Assembly: GCF_016907955.1 (NCBI RefSeq)
Contig: NZ_JAFBCX010000009.1
Location: forward strand, 186,001-250,000
Reading direction: 5' to 3'
Length of the DNA stretch: 64,000 bases
From: Lentzea nigeriaca
GTDB lineage: Bacteria > Actinomycetota > Actinomycetes > Mycobacteriales > Pseudonocardiaceae
Shown piece by piece: positions 42,903 through 51,674 of this stretch (within the stretch, counting starts at the first letter, position 1; every line of letters starts with the position of its first letter). The translations under genes and the position numbers were made by a program. A model generated the notes under the pieces. That model was not told the DNA's origin and made no database searches. It worked only from the letters and a program-made list of their open reading frames with translations.

Positions 42903-43367
42903 ATGGGGACGCATCAGTACGAGGTCGATGTTGTTTGGACGGGAAACACCGGGAGTGGGACTTCCGGGTACAAGGCTTACGAGCGGGCGCACGAGGTTCG
43001 CGTCGAAGGGAAAGAGACGATTCTCGGGTCGTCGGATCCGTCGTTTCGCGGTGACCGCGGCCGGTACAACCCCGAGGAGCTGCTCGTCGCGTCGCTGTCG
43101 CAGTGCCACATGCTCTGGTACCTGCACCTGGCGTCGACCAACGGCGTGGTCGTCACCGACTACCGCGATCACGCGACCGGCACGATGGCGGAGCACCCGG
43201 ACGGGTCCGGGAGGTTCACCGAGGTGACGCTGAACCCCGTGGTGACGATCGCGGATCGGGAGAAGCGGGAGACCGCGCAGGCGTTGCACGAGAAGGCGCA
43301 CTCGTTGTGCTTCATCGCGGCGAGCGTGAATTTTCCCGTGCGGCACGAGCCGACGGTGAAGGTCTAA
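42903..43367 (+). CDS. OsmC/Ohr-family peroxide-detoxifying protein
   Basis: The 154-aa protein has the two redox cysteines of the OsmC family in ASLSQCHMLWYLHLA and HSLCFIAASVNFPV, used to reduce organic hydroperoxides at the expense of lipoyl or dithiol reductants. Partner dihydrolipoyl proteins (lpdA, dlaT) are encoded immediately downstream, which may be meaningful because Ohr/OsmC enzymes use lipoylated proteins as electron donors. The ATG at 42903 follows GAGGATTTCC. Confidence 0.88.
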   Translation: MGTHQYEVDVVWTGNTGSGTSGYKAYERAHEVRVEGKETILGSSDPSFRGDRGRYNPEELLVASLSQCHMLWYLHLASTNGVVVTDYRDHATGTMAEHPDGSGRFTEVTLNPVVTIADREKRETAQALHEKAHSLCFIAASVNFPVRHEPTVKV

Positions 43368-43690
43368 AGCTCGCCGGCGGCCCTTTTGCGCGCGGTGTAG
43401 TCGCGCATGCGCTTCGGGTAGCCGACGATGCCCGCGTCGTAGATCGGCATGCCGAGTTTGCGGGCGAAGGTGCGGGCGGCGTCCGGAGAGGAGACCCGGC
43501 GCCGGGTCCACTCGCCGTCGTGGGCGACGAGAACCACAGTGGTTTCGGTCACCGTGGTCCTGGGCTCCACATAGGCCTCGACGCCGTGGCGGCTCGCTGC
43601 CCACTGTTCGAGGTGGCTCGTGTCCTGGTTGGAGGCGGTCCGCAGCACACCTGGGCGTGACTTCCTGCGAAAACGATCGAACAGCCCCAT
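43364..43690 (-). CDS. Conserved hypothetical protein
   Basis: The 108-aa protein starts MGLFDRFRRKSRPG, a basic amphipathic N-terminus, and contains VTETTVVLVAHDGEWTRRRV and FARKLGMPIYDAGIVGYPKR. It looks like a small alpha/beta domain. GGAGG precedes the ATG at 43690. It overlaps the OsmC stop by four bases, tail to tail. Family unknown to me. Confidence 0.65.
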   Translation of the reverse strand: MGLFDRFRRKSRPGVLRTASNQDTSHLEQWAASRHGVEAYVEPRTTVTETTVVLVAHDGEWTRRRVSSPDAARTFARKLGMPIYDAGIVGYPKRMRDYTARKRAAGEL

Positions 43691-43869
43691 CGAGCACCTC
43701 CTGCGATTCCCTCGACCATGGTGCCAGGTGGGGGTGTGATGAGTAGGTGAATGATCGGAACTGGGCGTCGTGCCCCATGCCGGATCACCGTGCTCCGGCA
43801 ACTAGTGACAAGATGGCCGCGTACCTCGCGCGCACCCGCGCGTAGTAAGTAATCCCGAGGAGATCCGAA

Positions 43870-45258
43870 GTGACTTCGCCGGAACTGGATTCGGCCACCA
43901 ACGCCGATCTCGTGATCCTCGGCGGTGGTTCGGGCGGCTATGCCTGCGCGTTCCGCGCGGCCGAGCTCGGCCTGTCCGTCGTCCTGGTCGAGAAGGACAA
44001 GCTCGGTGGCACGTGCCTGCACCGCGGCTGCATCCCGACCAAGGCGCTGCTGCACGCGGCCGAGGTCGCGGACAACGCGCGTGAAGGCGACCAGTTCGGC
44101 GTGAAGAGCTCGCTCGAGGGCATCGACATCGCCGGCGTCAACTCGTACAAGGACGGCGTGATCTCGCGGCTCTACAAGGGTCTGCAGGGTCTCGCGAAGG
44201 CCAACAAGGTCACCCTGGTCGAGGGCGCGGGCACGTTCGTCGGCCCGAACACCGTCGTCGTGAACGGCCAGCGCTACGTCGGCAAGAACGTGGTGCTGGC
44301 GACCGGTTCGTACGCGCGCAGCCTGCCCGGCCTGGAGATCGGCGGCCGCGTCATCACCAGCGACCAGGCGCTCAACCTGGACTTCATCCCGGAGAAGGTC
44401 GTCGTCCTCGGCGGCGGCGTCATCGGTGTGGAGTTCGCGAGCGTGTGGCGGTCGTTCGGCTCGGACGTGACGATCGTCGAGGCCCTGCCCCGCCTCGTGC
44501 CCGCCGAGGACGAGTACGCGTCCAAGCAGCTCGAGCGGGCCTTCCGCAAGCGCGGGATCAAGTTCAAGACCGGCGTGAAGTTCACCGGTGCCACGCAGTC
44601 CGACTCCGGTGTGTCGATCACGCTGGAGAACGGCGACGTCCTCGACGCCGACCTGCTGCTCGTCGCGGTCGGCCGCGGCCCGAACAGCGCGGGCCACGGC
44701 TACGAGGAAGCCGGCATCAAGATCGACCGCGGGTTCGTCATCACCGACGAGCGGCTGCGCACGAACCTGCCGAACGTCTACGCGGTCGGCGACATCGTGC
44801 CGGGCCTGCAGCTCGCGCACCGCGGTTTCCAGCAGGGCATCTTCGTGGCCGAGGAGATCGCCGGCCAGAACCCGAAGGTGATCGACGAGGCGGGCATCCC
44901 GCGCGTCACGTACTGCAAGCCCGAGGTCGCCTCCGTCGGTCTCTCCGAGGCCGCCGCGAAGGAGAAGTACGGCTCCGCCGAGGTGTTCATCTACGACCTC
45001 GCGGGCAACGGCAAGAGCCAGATCCTCAAGACCGCCGGTGGCGTGAAGCTGATCAAGGCTCCGGACGGTCCCGTTGTCGGCGTCACCATGGTCGGCGAAC
45101 GCGTCGGCGAGCTCATCGGTGAGGCCCAGCTGATCTACAGCTGGGAGGCTTACCCGGAGGACGTGGCTCCGCTGATCCACGCCCACCCGACCCAGACTGA
45201 AGCCCTCGGCGAGGCCTTCCTCGCCCTGGCCGGCAAGCCGCTGCACGTGCACGGCTGA
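43870..45258 (+). CDS. lpdA: Dihydrolipoyl dehydrogenase (E3)
   Basis: The 462-aa flavoprotein reoxidises dihydrolipoyl groups of 2-oxo acid dehydrogenase complexes with NAD. Motifs: FAD-binding GGGSGGYACAFRAAELG, redox disulfide GGTCLHRGCIPTKA, NAD-binding VVVLGGGVIGVEFASVW, second FAD motif YAVGDIVPG, and the catalytic HAHPTQTE. The GTG at 43870 follows GAGGAGATCC. It forms an operon with dlaT, 50 bp downstream, as in the Rv2213-Rv2215 region. Confidence 0.93.
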   Translation: MTSPELDSATNADLVILGGGSGGYACAFRAAELGLSVVLVEKDKLGGTCLHRGCIPTKALLHAAEVADNAREGDQFGVKSSLEGIDIAGVNSYKDGVISRLYKGLQGLAKANKVTLVEGAGTFVGPNTVVVNGQRYVGKNVVLATGSYARSLPGLEIGGRVITSDQALNLDFIPEKVVVLGGGVIGVEFASVWRSFGSDVTIVEALPRLVPAEDEYASKQLERAFRKRGIKFKTGVKFTGATQSDSGVSITLENGDVLDADLLLVAVGRGPNSAGHGYEEAGIKIDRGFVITDERLRTNLPNVYAVGDIVPGLQLAHRGFQQGIFVAEEIAGQNPKVIDEAGIPRVTYCKPEVASVGLSEAAAKEKYGSAEVFIYDLAGNGKSQILKTAGGVKLIKAPDGPVVGVTMVGERVGELIGEAQLIYSWEAYPEDVAPLIHAHPTQTEALGEAFLALAGKPLHVHG

Positions 45259-45308
45259 CCGTTCCCCATCCAAGTCAGCCACACGAGAGCACGAGGAGTC
45301 AGCGAACA

Positions 45309-46997
45309 ATGGCCTTCTCCGTCCAGATGCCCGCACTCGGTGAGAGCGTCACCGAGGGCACGGTCACCCGGTGGTTGAAGCAGGAAGGCGACCGGGTGGA
45401 GGTGGACGAGCCGTTGCTCGAGGTGTCCACCGACAAGGTCGACACCGAGATCCCGTCCCCCGCGGCGGGCATCCTGCAGAAGATCGTCGCGCAGGAGGAC
45501 GACACCGTCGAGGTCGGCGGCGAGCTCGCCGTCATCGGTGACGGCGACGGCGGTTCCGCTGCCCCGGCACCGGCTCCGGCCCAGGAGTCCGCGCCGCAGC
45601 AGACCCAGCCTTCCGCGCCGCCCGCCGAGGCCGTTCAGGAGGCCGCCCCGGCTCCTGCCCAGTCCTCTGGTCCGGCCCAGGGCACCGACGTCACGATGCC
45701 CGCGCTCGGCGAGTCCGTCACCGAGGGCACCGTCACCCGCTGGCTGAAGCAGGTCGGCGACAGCGTCGAGGTCGACGAGCCGCTGCTCGAGGTCTCGACC
45801 GACAAGGTCGACACCGAGATCCCGTCGCCGGTCGCGGGCACGCTGCTCGAGATCACCGCCGGTGAGGACGAGACCGTCGAGGTCGGCGGCAAGCTCGCCG
45901 TCATCGGTTCGGGCAGCCCGGCTCCCGCCGCGGCGCCCGCGCCCGCCCCGGCTCCCGCCCCGGCTGCTCCGGCTCCTGCTCCCGCCGCCCCGGCCCCGGC
46001 CGCTCCGGCCCCGCAGGCCGCTCCCGCCGCAGCTTCGAGCGACGACGCGAACGGCACGCCGTACGTCACGCCGCTGGTGCGCAAGCTCGCGTCGGAGAAC
46101 GGCATCGACCTGAGCACGCTCAAGGGCACCGGCGTCGGTGGCCGCATCCGCAAGCAGGATGTGCTCGCCGCCGTCGAGGCCAAGAAGGCCCCGGCTCCGG
46201 CCCCCGCCGCCGCTCCTGCCGCCGCTGCCCCGGCTGCCCGCACCGCCGCCCCGGTCGCGGTCGACAACTCCGGCAAGCGCGGCACCGTACAGAAGCTCCC
46301 GCGCCTGCGGCAGATCGTCGCGCAGCGCACGCGTGAGTCGCTGCAGATGTCGGCCCAGCTCACCCAGGTGTTCGAGGTGGACGTCACCAAGATCGCCCGG
46401 CTGCGCAACCAGGCGAAGAAGGCGTTCGAGGCGCGTGAGGGCGCGAAGCTCACGTTCCTGCCGTTCTTCGCGAAGGCCGCCATCGAGGCTCTCAAGGCCC
46501 ACCCGGTGCTCAACGCGTCGATCGACGAGGAGCGCAAGGAGGTCACCTACCACGGTGCCGAGCACCTCGGTCTGGCGATCGACACGGAGCGCGGCCTGCT
46601 CAACGCCGTGATCCACAACGCCGGTGACCTGAACCTGTCGGGCATCGCCCACAAGATCGGCGACCTGGCCGCGCGCGCCCGTTCGAACAAGCTCACGCCG
46701 GACGAGCTCACCGGTGGCACGTTCTCGCTGACCAACCTGGGCAGCAACGGCGCGCTCTTCGACACCCCGATCATCCAGCAGCCGCAGGTCGGCATCCTGG
46801 GCGTCGGCGTCGTCAAGAAGCGCCCGGTCGTCATCACCGACGAGAACGGCGACGACACCATCGCGATCCGCTCGATGATGTACCTCGCGCTCACCTACGA
46901 CCACCGCCTGGTCGACGGTGCCGACGCGGGCCGCTTCCTCACGACGGTCAAGAACCGTCTCGAGGAGGGCGCGTTCGAGGCCGACCTGGGTCTCTGA
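45309..46997 (+). CDS. dlaT: Dihydrolipoamide acyltransferase (E2) with two lipoyl domains
   Basis: The 562-aa E2 has two near-identical lipoyl domains (about 2-80 and 122-200) with lipoylated Lys in EVSTDKVDTEIPS, separated and followed by Ala-Pro-rich flexible linkers. A peripheral subunit-binding domain follows (YVTPLVRKLASENGIDLSTL, GVGGRIRKQDVL), then the catalytic domain with DHRLVDGADAGRF. In actinobacteria this single E2 (annotated sucB or dlaT) serves pyruvate dehydrogenase and, in mycobacteria, peroxide defence. The two lipoyl-domain DNA segments are strongly repeated. Confidence 0.93.
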   Translation: MAFSVQMPALGESVTEGTVTRWLKQEGDRVEVDEPLLEVSTDKVDTEIPSPAAGILQKIVAQEDDTVEVGGELAVIGDGDGGSAAPAPAPAQESAPQQTQPSAPPAEAVQEAAPAPAQSSGPAQGTDVTMPALGESVTEGTVTRWLKQVGDSVEVDEPLLEVSTDKVDTEIPSPVAGTLLEITAGEDETVEVGGKLAVIGSGSPAPAAAPAPAPAPAPAAPAPAPAAPAPAAPAPQAAPAAASSDDANGTPYVTPLVRKLASENGIDLSTLKGTGVGGRIRKQDVLAAVEAKKAPAPAPAAAPAAAAPAARTAAPVAVDNSGKRGTVQKLPRLRQIVAQRTRESLQMSAQLTQVFEVDVTKIARLRNQAKKAFEAREGAKLTFLPFFAKAAIEALKAHPVLNASIDEERKEVTYHGAEHLGLAIDTERGLLNAVIHNAGDLNLSGIAHKIGDLAARARSNKLTPDELTGGTFSLTNLGSNGALFDTPIIQQPQVGILGVGVVKKRPVVITDENGDDTIAIRSMMYLALTYDHRLVDGADAGRFLTTVKNRLEEGAFEADLGL

Positions 46998-47000
46998 GCG

Positions 47001-47017
47001 ACTGATATATCGGATAC
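47001..47017. repeat. AT-rich iterated motif after dlaT
   Basis: ACTGATATATCGGATAC lies 4 bp after the dlaT stop, immediately before the terminator. It has the same 13-mer (ACTGATATATCGG) as copies B and D but no 50-bp palindrome. Confidence 0.6.
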
Positions 47018-47020
47018 TGG

Positions 47021-47056
47021 CTGAAGGCCACCCCGGTTCGCCGGGGTGGCCTTCAG
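47021..47056 (+). terminator. Terminator after dlaT
   Basis: CTGAAGGCCACCCCGG and CCGGGGTGGCCTTCAG form a perfect 16-bp stem with a TTCG tetraloop. No T-tract follows. Confidence 0.75.
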
Positions 47057-47123
47057 CACATTCACGTCCCCTGTCCTCAATGCGAACTGTGCACAAGATG
47101 GTTGCGTGCGGAACGATCTACTC

Positions 47124-48014
47124 ATGCGAGTTGTCATCGCGGGATCGTCGGGCCTGATCGGGACGAGCCTGGTGGCGTCGATGCGCGCCGCCGGTCACGA
47201 GGTGCTGCGGCTGGTGCGCCGCAAGACCGCCGCCCCCGACGAACGCGGCTGGGACCCGTACGCCGGGCGCATCGACTCCGGCACGTTCGACGGCGTCGAC
47301 GCCGTCGTCAACCTGTGCGGCGCGGGCATCGGCGACAAGCGGTGGGACGACGCGCGCAAGCAGGTCCTGCACGACAGCCGGATCGTGCCGGCCGAGGTGT
47401 TGTCGGCGGCGGTCGTCGAGCACGGGGTGCCGGCGCTGGTGAACTCGTCGGGCGCCCACTTCTACGGCGACACGGGCTCAACGCTCGCGGACGAGGACAC
47501 GCCGGGCGGGCACACGTTCATGTCGCGGCTGACCCAGGACTGGGAGGCCGCGACCTCGGTGGCGCAGGAAGGCGGCGTGCGCGTCGTGCTGATGCGCACC
47601 GCTGTCGTCATCTCGCCGTCCGGTGGTGTGTTCGGCCGGTTGAAGCCGGTGTTCCAGTTGTTCCTCGGCGGCAAGCTCGGGACCGGGGAGCAGTACTTCC
47701 CGTGGGTGTCGCTGGACGACGTCGTGTCCGCCTACCGGTTCGTCGTCGAACACGAGGACATCCGCGGGCCGGTCAACGTCGCCGGGCCGACGCCGGTGAC
47801 GAACGCCGAGTTCACCAAGGCGGTCGGGACGGCGCTGCACCGGCCGACGCCGTGGGTGGTGCCGGCGTTCGCGTTGAAGACGTTGCTCGGCGCCGAGATG
47901 GCGGAGGAGCTGCTGCTGACCGGACCGGGGCTCACGCCGAAGGCGCTGGAGAGCCACGGGTTCCACTTCATGCATCCGGCGTTGCCGTCCGCTTTGAACG
48001 CGGCGGTCGCATGA
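47124..48014 (+). CDS. TIGR01777-family NAD-dependent epimerase/dehydratase-like protein
   Basis: The 296-aa Rossmann protein opens MRVVIAGSSGLIGTSLVASM, followed by VVNLCGAGIGDKRW, the family-defining segment, SSGAHFYGDTG and RTAVVISPSGG. It belongs to the SDR39U1/YfcH group, whose substrate is unknown; Rv2216 is the counterpart. The stop overlaps the next gene's ATG. The start at 47124 is fixed by the nucleotide-binding strand, though its ribosome-binding site is poor. Confidence 0.88.
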   Translation: MRVVIAGSSGLIGTSLVASMRAAGHEVLRLVRRKTAAPDERGWDPYAGRIDSGTFDGVDAVVNLCGAGIGDKRWDDARKQVLHDSRIVPAEVLSAAVVEHGVPALVNSSGAHFYGDTGSTLADEDTPGGHTFMSRLTQDWEAATSVAQEGGVRVVLMRTAVVISPSGGVFGRLKPVFQLFLGGKLGTGEQYFPWVSLDDVVSAYRFVVEHEDIRGPVNVAGPTPVTNAEFTKAVGTALHRPTPWVVPAFALKTLLGAEMAEELLLTGPGLTPKALESHGFHFMHPALPSALNAAVA

Positions 48015-48589
48015 CCCGTGTCGTCGCAGCCTTGCTGGTGATCTCGTGGACTCTGCTGGGACTGCCCGAGGTCACGTGGCTCGACGTATGGGTGCACGAC
48101 GCGCTGCCACGCCCGGAATGGCTGCGGACGACGGCGTACGTGGTGAGCCTGGTGCTCGGGCCGACGCTCGGGTGGGCGTTCGCGGCGGTGCTGTTCGTGC
48201 TGGCCTGGCGCAGGCGTGAGCCGCGGCTGTGGAAGGCGTTGGCGTTGCACGGGCTGTGCTGCGCGACGTTGCTGGTGCGCTGGCTGTTCGACCGGGTACG
48301 GCCCGTCGAGTACCACCTGCCGAGCTATCCGAGCGGGCACACGGTGGCGGTCGCCTCGGTGGCGTTCACGATGGTCGTCCTGCTGAAACGAGGCGTCCTG
48401 TGGGCCGTTCTGGCGGTGCTCGTGACCGGGTTCGCGAGGGTCGTCCTGGAGATGCACTGGGCCACCGACGTCATCGGCGCGGTGCTGGGTGTGACGGGTG
48501 TGGGACTCATGGCAGCGCTGGCTCTGGGGTTGGTAACGTCGGGTCGTGAACTCGTGCCGCACCTCGTCAGACCCCGTCGTCGTCCGTGA
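48011..48589 (+). CDS. PAP2-family membrane phosphatase
   Basis: The 192-aa protein has about five hydrophobic helices and the PAP2 catalytic motifs LFDRVRPVE (motif 1), PSYPSGHT (motif 2) and RVVLEMHWATDVI (motif 3), so it probably dephosphorylates a lipid phosphate or undecaprenyl diphosphate at the outer membrane face. It is coupled to the preceding gene (ATGA) and overlaps lipB by 44 bp. Confidence 0.85.
   Translation: MTRVVAALLVISWTLLGLPEVTWLDVWVHDALPRPEWLRTTAYVVSLVLGPTLGWAFAAVLFVLAWRRREPRLWKALALHGLCCATLLVRWLFDRVRPVEYHLPSYPSGHTVAVASVAFTMVVLLKRGVLWAVLAVLVTGFARVVLEMHWATDVIGAVLGVTGVGLMAALALGLVTSGRELVPHLVRPRRRP
48534..48539 (+). promoter_or_regulatory. Possible -10 box for leaderless lipB mRNA
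   Basis: TAACGT ends 6 nt before the lipB GTG at 48546, inside the PAP2 gene. It is the same hexamer as that upstream of the exonuclease fusion (16101). Confidence 0.35.
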
Positions 48590-49274
48590 GCTGGGCCTCA
48601 TCGACTACATGGCGGCGTGGGACCTCCAGAAGGAGATCGCGGAGCAGCGAGCGGGTGGCACCGGCCCGGACACCATGCTGCTGCTCGAGCACCCGCCCGT
48701 CTACACGTGCGGCCGGCGCACCCTGGACGAGGAACGCCCGCGCGGAGGCGACACCCCGGTCATCGACGTCGACCGCGGCGGCAAGATCACCTGGCACGGC
48801 CCCGGCCAGCTGGTCGGCTACCCGATCGTCAAGCTGACCGACCCGATCGACGTCGTGGAGTACGTGCGACGCATCGAACAGGGCCTGATCGACGTGTGCG
48901 ACCAGCTCGGCGTGCACACCGGCCGGGTCGAGGGCCGCAGCGGCGTCTGGCTCCCCGCCGACGACCGGGGGCCCGAGCGCAAGGTCGCCGCGATCGGCAT
49001 CCGCGTGCAGCGTGGCGTCACGATGCACGGCTTCGAGATCAACTGCAACGCGAGCCTCGACGCGTTCGGCGACATCATCCCGTGCGGCATCAAGGACGCG
49101 GGTGTCGCTTCGCTCTCGCACGAGCTGGGCCGGGACGTCACCGTGGCCGAGGTGCTGCCGTTGGCCCGTGACGCTGTGCTCGCGGCGTTGGAGGGCACAC
49201 TCCCCCTGACGGACCGCACTTTGGCCCGCTCTGGCCCCGTCGCACCGGGTATCACCTTCGCTAGCATTCCGTAG
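48546..49274 (+). CDS. lipB: Lipoyl(octanoyl) transferase
   Basis: The 242-aa enzyme moves octanoate from acyl-ACP to lipoyl domains, the first step of lipoylation, so it acts on the E2 encoded 1.5 kb upstream. Motifs: LLLEHPPVYTCGRR, DRGGKITWHGPGQLVGYPIV, RKVAAIGIRV (catalytic Lys) and IIPCGIKDAG (catalytic Cys). In most actinobacteria lipA follows; here it does not, and the conserved synteny ends. The GTG at 48546 gives the expected N-terminus. Confidence 0.92.
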   Translation: MNSCRTSSDPVVVRELGLIDYMAAWDLQKEIAEQRAGGTGPDTMLLLEHPPVYTCGRRTLDEERPRGGDTPVIDVDRGGKITWHGPGQLVGYPIVKLTDPIDVVEYVRRIEQGLIDVCDQLGVHTGRVEGRSGVWLPADDRGPERKVAAIGIRVQRGVTMHGFEINCNASLDAFGDIIPCGIKDAGVASLSHELGRDVTVAEVLPLARDAVLAALEGTLPLTDRTLARSGPVAPGITFASIP

Positions 49275-49750
49275 TGCTTCTCACCCGGCGTACCCTGCTC
49301 GCCGCCATCGGCATCACGCTCGTAGTCCCTCGCTCGGTCGCGCACGCCGCTGTACAGGGCGAGGTGCAGATCGGGGACTGGGAGCGCTACTACCTCGGCC
49401 TCGACGGAGGCGCTCACCAGCGCGCGTTGGGCGCGCTCGGCATCGAGCACCGTGACGGCGTCCGCGCCGACGAGCCCTGCCGCCTCGTGTCGCTGCAGGA
49501 TGTCGTGCATGCGGCCGTGGATCACGGCGACCACGCGGCGGCAGATCTGCTGCGCGAGCGGCTGTCGCTGGACACGCCGTCCATGCTGGGGCGTGGTCTG
49601 AAGCTGATGTTCGGGCAGGACGGGCTCGAGGAGCGCTACCTGGACGATCCGGCGCTGCAGCTGCGGGTGATCGGACACCTGCCGCGGCACCGGAGCAGGT
49701 CGTTCGCGCTCCCCGAGTCCGTGCGGAAGGCCATCAGAGCCGCGGCATGA
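49274..49750 (+). CDS. Putative exported protein, possibly truncated serine hydrolase-like
   Basis: The 158-aa protein starts at a GTG overlapping the lipB stop (TAGTG). A Tat-like or Sec signal is visible (TRRTLLAAIGITLVVPRSVA ending AHA). The mature part is 130 aa and contains a HAAADLLRERL segment slightly reminiscent of the SDNAAADLLL helix of class A beta-lactamase-like serine hydrolases, but no SxxK motif is present. It may be a remnant or a separate small exported protein. Its tail overlaps the convergent oxidoreductase gene by 17 bp. Confidence 0.5.
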   Translation: MLLTRRTLLAAIGITLVVPRSVAHAAVQGEVQIGDWERYYLGLDGGAHQRALGALGIEHRDGVRADEPCRLVSLQDVVHAAVDHGDHAAADLLRERLSLDTPSMLGRGLKLMFGQDGLEERYLDDPALQLRVIGHLPRHRSRSFALPESVRKAIRAAA

Positions 49751-50666
49751 CCTCTTCGGCGATCTCGGTGATGTGGTCGAGGTCGGCCAGGTCGAGGATC
49801 TGCAGGTAGACGCGCTGGACTCCGGTGCGCTCCCGCCACTGCGCGATCCGCTCCACGACCTCGCCGGGCGTGCCCGCGAGACCGTTCTGCTTCAGCTCCG
49901 CCACCTCGCGGCCGATCGTCTCGGCCCGCCTGGCGACGTCGGCGTCCGTCCTGCCGACGCACGCGACGAGCGCGGCCGACCGGATGATCTCCTTCGGGTC
50001 GCGGCCGATCTCCTCGCAGGCGGCGTCGACACGGGCGAACTGCGTCTCCGCGTCGGCGATGCTCGCGAACGGCAGGTTGAACTCGTTGGCGTACCTCGCG
50101 GCCAGCGCGGGCGTGCGCTTCGCTCCCATGCCGCCGATCAGCACCGGCGGACGCGGTGACTGCTTCGGCTTCGGCAGCGCGGGCGAGCCGGTGAGCGTGT
50201 AGTGCTTGCCGCCGAAGGAGAACGTCTCACCGACCGGGGTCTCCCACAGGCCGGTGATGATCGCGAGCTGCTCCTCGTACCGCTCGAACCGCTCCGCGAG
50301 CGTCGGGAACGGGATGCCGTACGCGGTGTGCTCCTCGGCGTACCAGCCCGCGCCGATGCCGAACTCCACGCGGCCGTCCGACATCTGGTCGACCTGTGCC
50401 ACGCTGATCGCGAGCGGACCGGGGTAGCGGAAGGTCGCCGCGGTCATCAGGGTGCCGAGGCGGATCGTGGACGTGTCACGGGCGAGGCCCGCGAAGGTGA
50501 TCCACGGGTCGGTGGGGCCCGGCAGGCCCGACACCGATCCCATCTTGAGGTAGTGGTCGGAACGGAAGAACGCGCCGTAGCCCGCGTCCTCCGCGGTCCG
50601 CGCGACGCGCAGCAGGTCGTCGTAGCCGGCACCCTGCTGGGGCTCGGTGAAGATTCGTAGTTCCAC
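49734..50666 (-). CDS. LLM-class F420-dependent oxidoreductase
   Basis: The 310-aa luciferase-like monooxygenase-fold protein has GYGAFFRSDHYLKMG, IRLGTLMTAATFRYPGPLA, QVDQMSDGRVEFGIGAGW and a C-terminal GTPGEVVERIAQW, all typical of actinobacterial F420-dependent enzymes of this class. It is third in an operon with the CoA racemase and ABM genes. It could reduce or oxidise an intermediate of the neighbouring polyketide, but the family is also common outside such clusters. The GTG at 50666 is used. Confidence 0.85.
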   Translation of the reverse strand: MELRIFTEPQQGAGYDDLLRVARTAEDAGYGAFFRSDHYLKMGSVSGLPGPTDPWITFAGLARDTSTIRLGTLMTAATFRYPGPLAISVAQVDQMSDGRVEFGIGAGWYAEEHTAYGIPFPTLAERFERYEEQLAIITGLWETPVGETFSFGGKHYTLTGSPALPKPKQSPRPPVLIGGMGAKRTPALAARYANEFNLPFASIADAETQFARVDAACEEIGRDPKEIIRSAALVACVGRTDADVARRAETIGREVAELKQNGLAGTPGEVVERIAQWRERTGVQRVYLQILDLADLDHITEIAEEVMPRL

Positions 50667-50672
50667 GAATCC

Positions 50673-51674
50673 TCAATGTACTGAAGGGGGCCTGAGCCGC
50701 GGCGCGGTGGCGGCACCAGCGGCGGTGATCGTGCCGCGTGCCTTCAGGTGGGGGTGTTCGGCGGCCTCGCCGAAGCTCAGCACGGGGGTCACGCAGGCGT
50801 CGGTGCCTTCGAACACCTCTGCCCACTCGTCGCGGGTGCGGCGCAGGAAGGCCTCCTCGAACATCTTGCGCAGCAACGGCCAGCTGTCCCGGTCGTGCTG
50901 GTCGGGCAGGTCTTCGAGACCCAGCCCGGCGACCAGCTGGGCGTAGAACTGCGGTTCGAGCGCCCCGACGGCGACGTTGCGGCCGTCCGCGCAGGTGTAG
51001 ATCGAGTAGAAGGGCGCGCCTCCGTCGAGAAGGTTCGTTCCCGGCTGGTCGCTCCACTGGTCCTGGGCGCGCATGGACCAGATCATCTGGGCCAGCGAGC
51101 TGACCCCGTCGACGATCGCGGCGTCGACGACCTGGCCGCAGCCGGAGCGTTCGCGCTCGATCAGCGCCGCGAGGATGCCCACCACGAGGTAGAGGGATCC
51201 GCCGCCGAAGTCGCCGAGCAGGTTCAGCGGAGGGGTGCCCACGGCGTGCAGCACGCCGGTCAGAGCCAGGTAGTTGATGTCGTGCCCGGCGCGCTCGGCC
51301 AGCGGACCGTCCTGGCCCCAGCCGGTCATCCGCGCGAAGACCAGCCGCGGATTGCGGGCGAGGCAGGCGGACGGGCCGACGCCGAGCCGTTCCATGACGC
51401 CAGGACGGAAGCCCTCGATCAGCACGTCCGCGCGCCCTGCCAGCGAGAGCACCAGCTCACGGCCGTAGCGGCCCTTGAGGTCCGCGTCGAGGAAGTCCCT
51501 GCCGCGCAACAGGAAGTCCTTGTCGCGGTCGGGCACGACCTGCAACCCGCCGTGCGGCCGTTCGACCCGCAGCACCGAGGCGCCCAGGTCGGCGAGCAGC
51601 ATCCCCGCGTGCGGGCCGGGCCCGATGCCGCCGACCTCGAGGACGCGCAGGCCGTCCAGCGGACCTCTGGTCAT
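50673..51674 (-). CDS. mcr: Alpha-methylacyl-CoA racemase-like CoA transferase family III protein
   Basis: The 333-aa protein opens GLRVLEVGGIGPGPHAGMLLADLGA and has the racemase residues in AGHDINYLALTGVLHAVG (His) and NLLGDFGGGSLYLV (Asp), matching AMACR/Mcr rather than formyl-CoA transferases. It would interconvert (R)- and (S)-2-methylacyl-CoAs. Its ATG overlaps the stop of the ABM gene. The C-terminus is slightly short against the 360-aa M. tuberculosis Mcr. A link to branched acyl-CoA starter units for the PKS is possible but unproven. Confidence 0.85.
   Translation of the reverse strand: MTRGPLDGLRVLEVGGIGPGPHAGMLLADLGASVLRVERPHGGLQVVPDRDKDFLLRGRDFLDADLKGRYGRELVLSLAGRADVLIEGFRPGVMERLGVGPSACLARNPRLVFARMTGWGQDGPLAERAGHDINYLALTGVLHAVGTPPLNLLGDFGGGSLYLVVGILAALIERERSGCGQVVDAAIVDGVSSLAQMIWSMRAQDQWSDQPGTNLLDGGAPFYSIYTCADGRNVAVGALEPQFYAQLVAGLGLEDLPDQHDRDSWPLLRKMFEEAFLRRTRDEWAEVFEGTDACVTPVLSFGEAAEHPHLKARGTITAAGAATAPRLRPPSVH

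Noticed and set aside
45325..46110. Long direct repeat of about 380-bp period in dlaT as a possible genomic repeat
   Set aside because: It is explained by the two lipoyl domains and Ala-Pro linkers of the E2 protein.
2138..47017. Reading the GATATATC motifs as -10 promoter boxes
   Set aside because: Half are inside genes, occur in both orientations, and lie next to gene ends as often as starts; no consistent -35 partner was seen.
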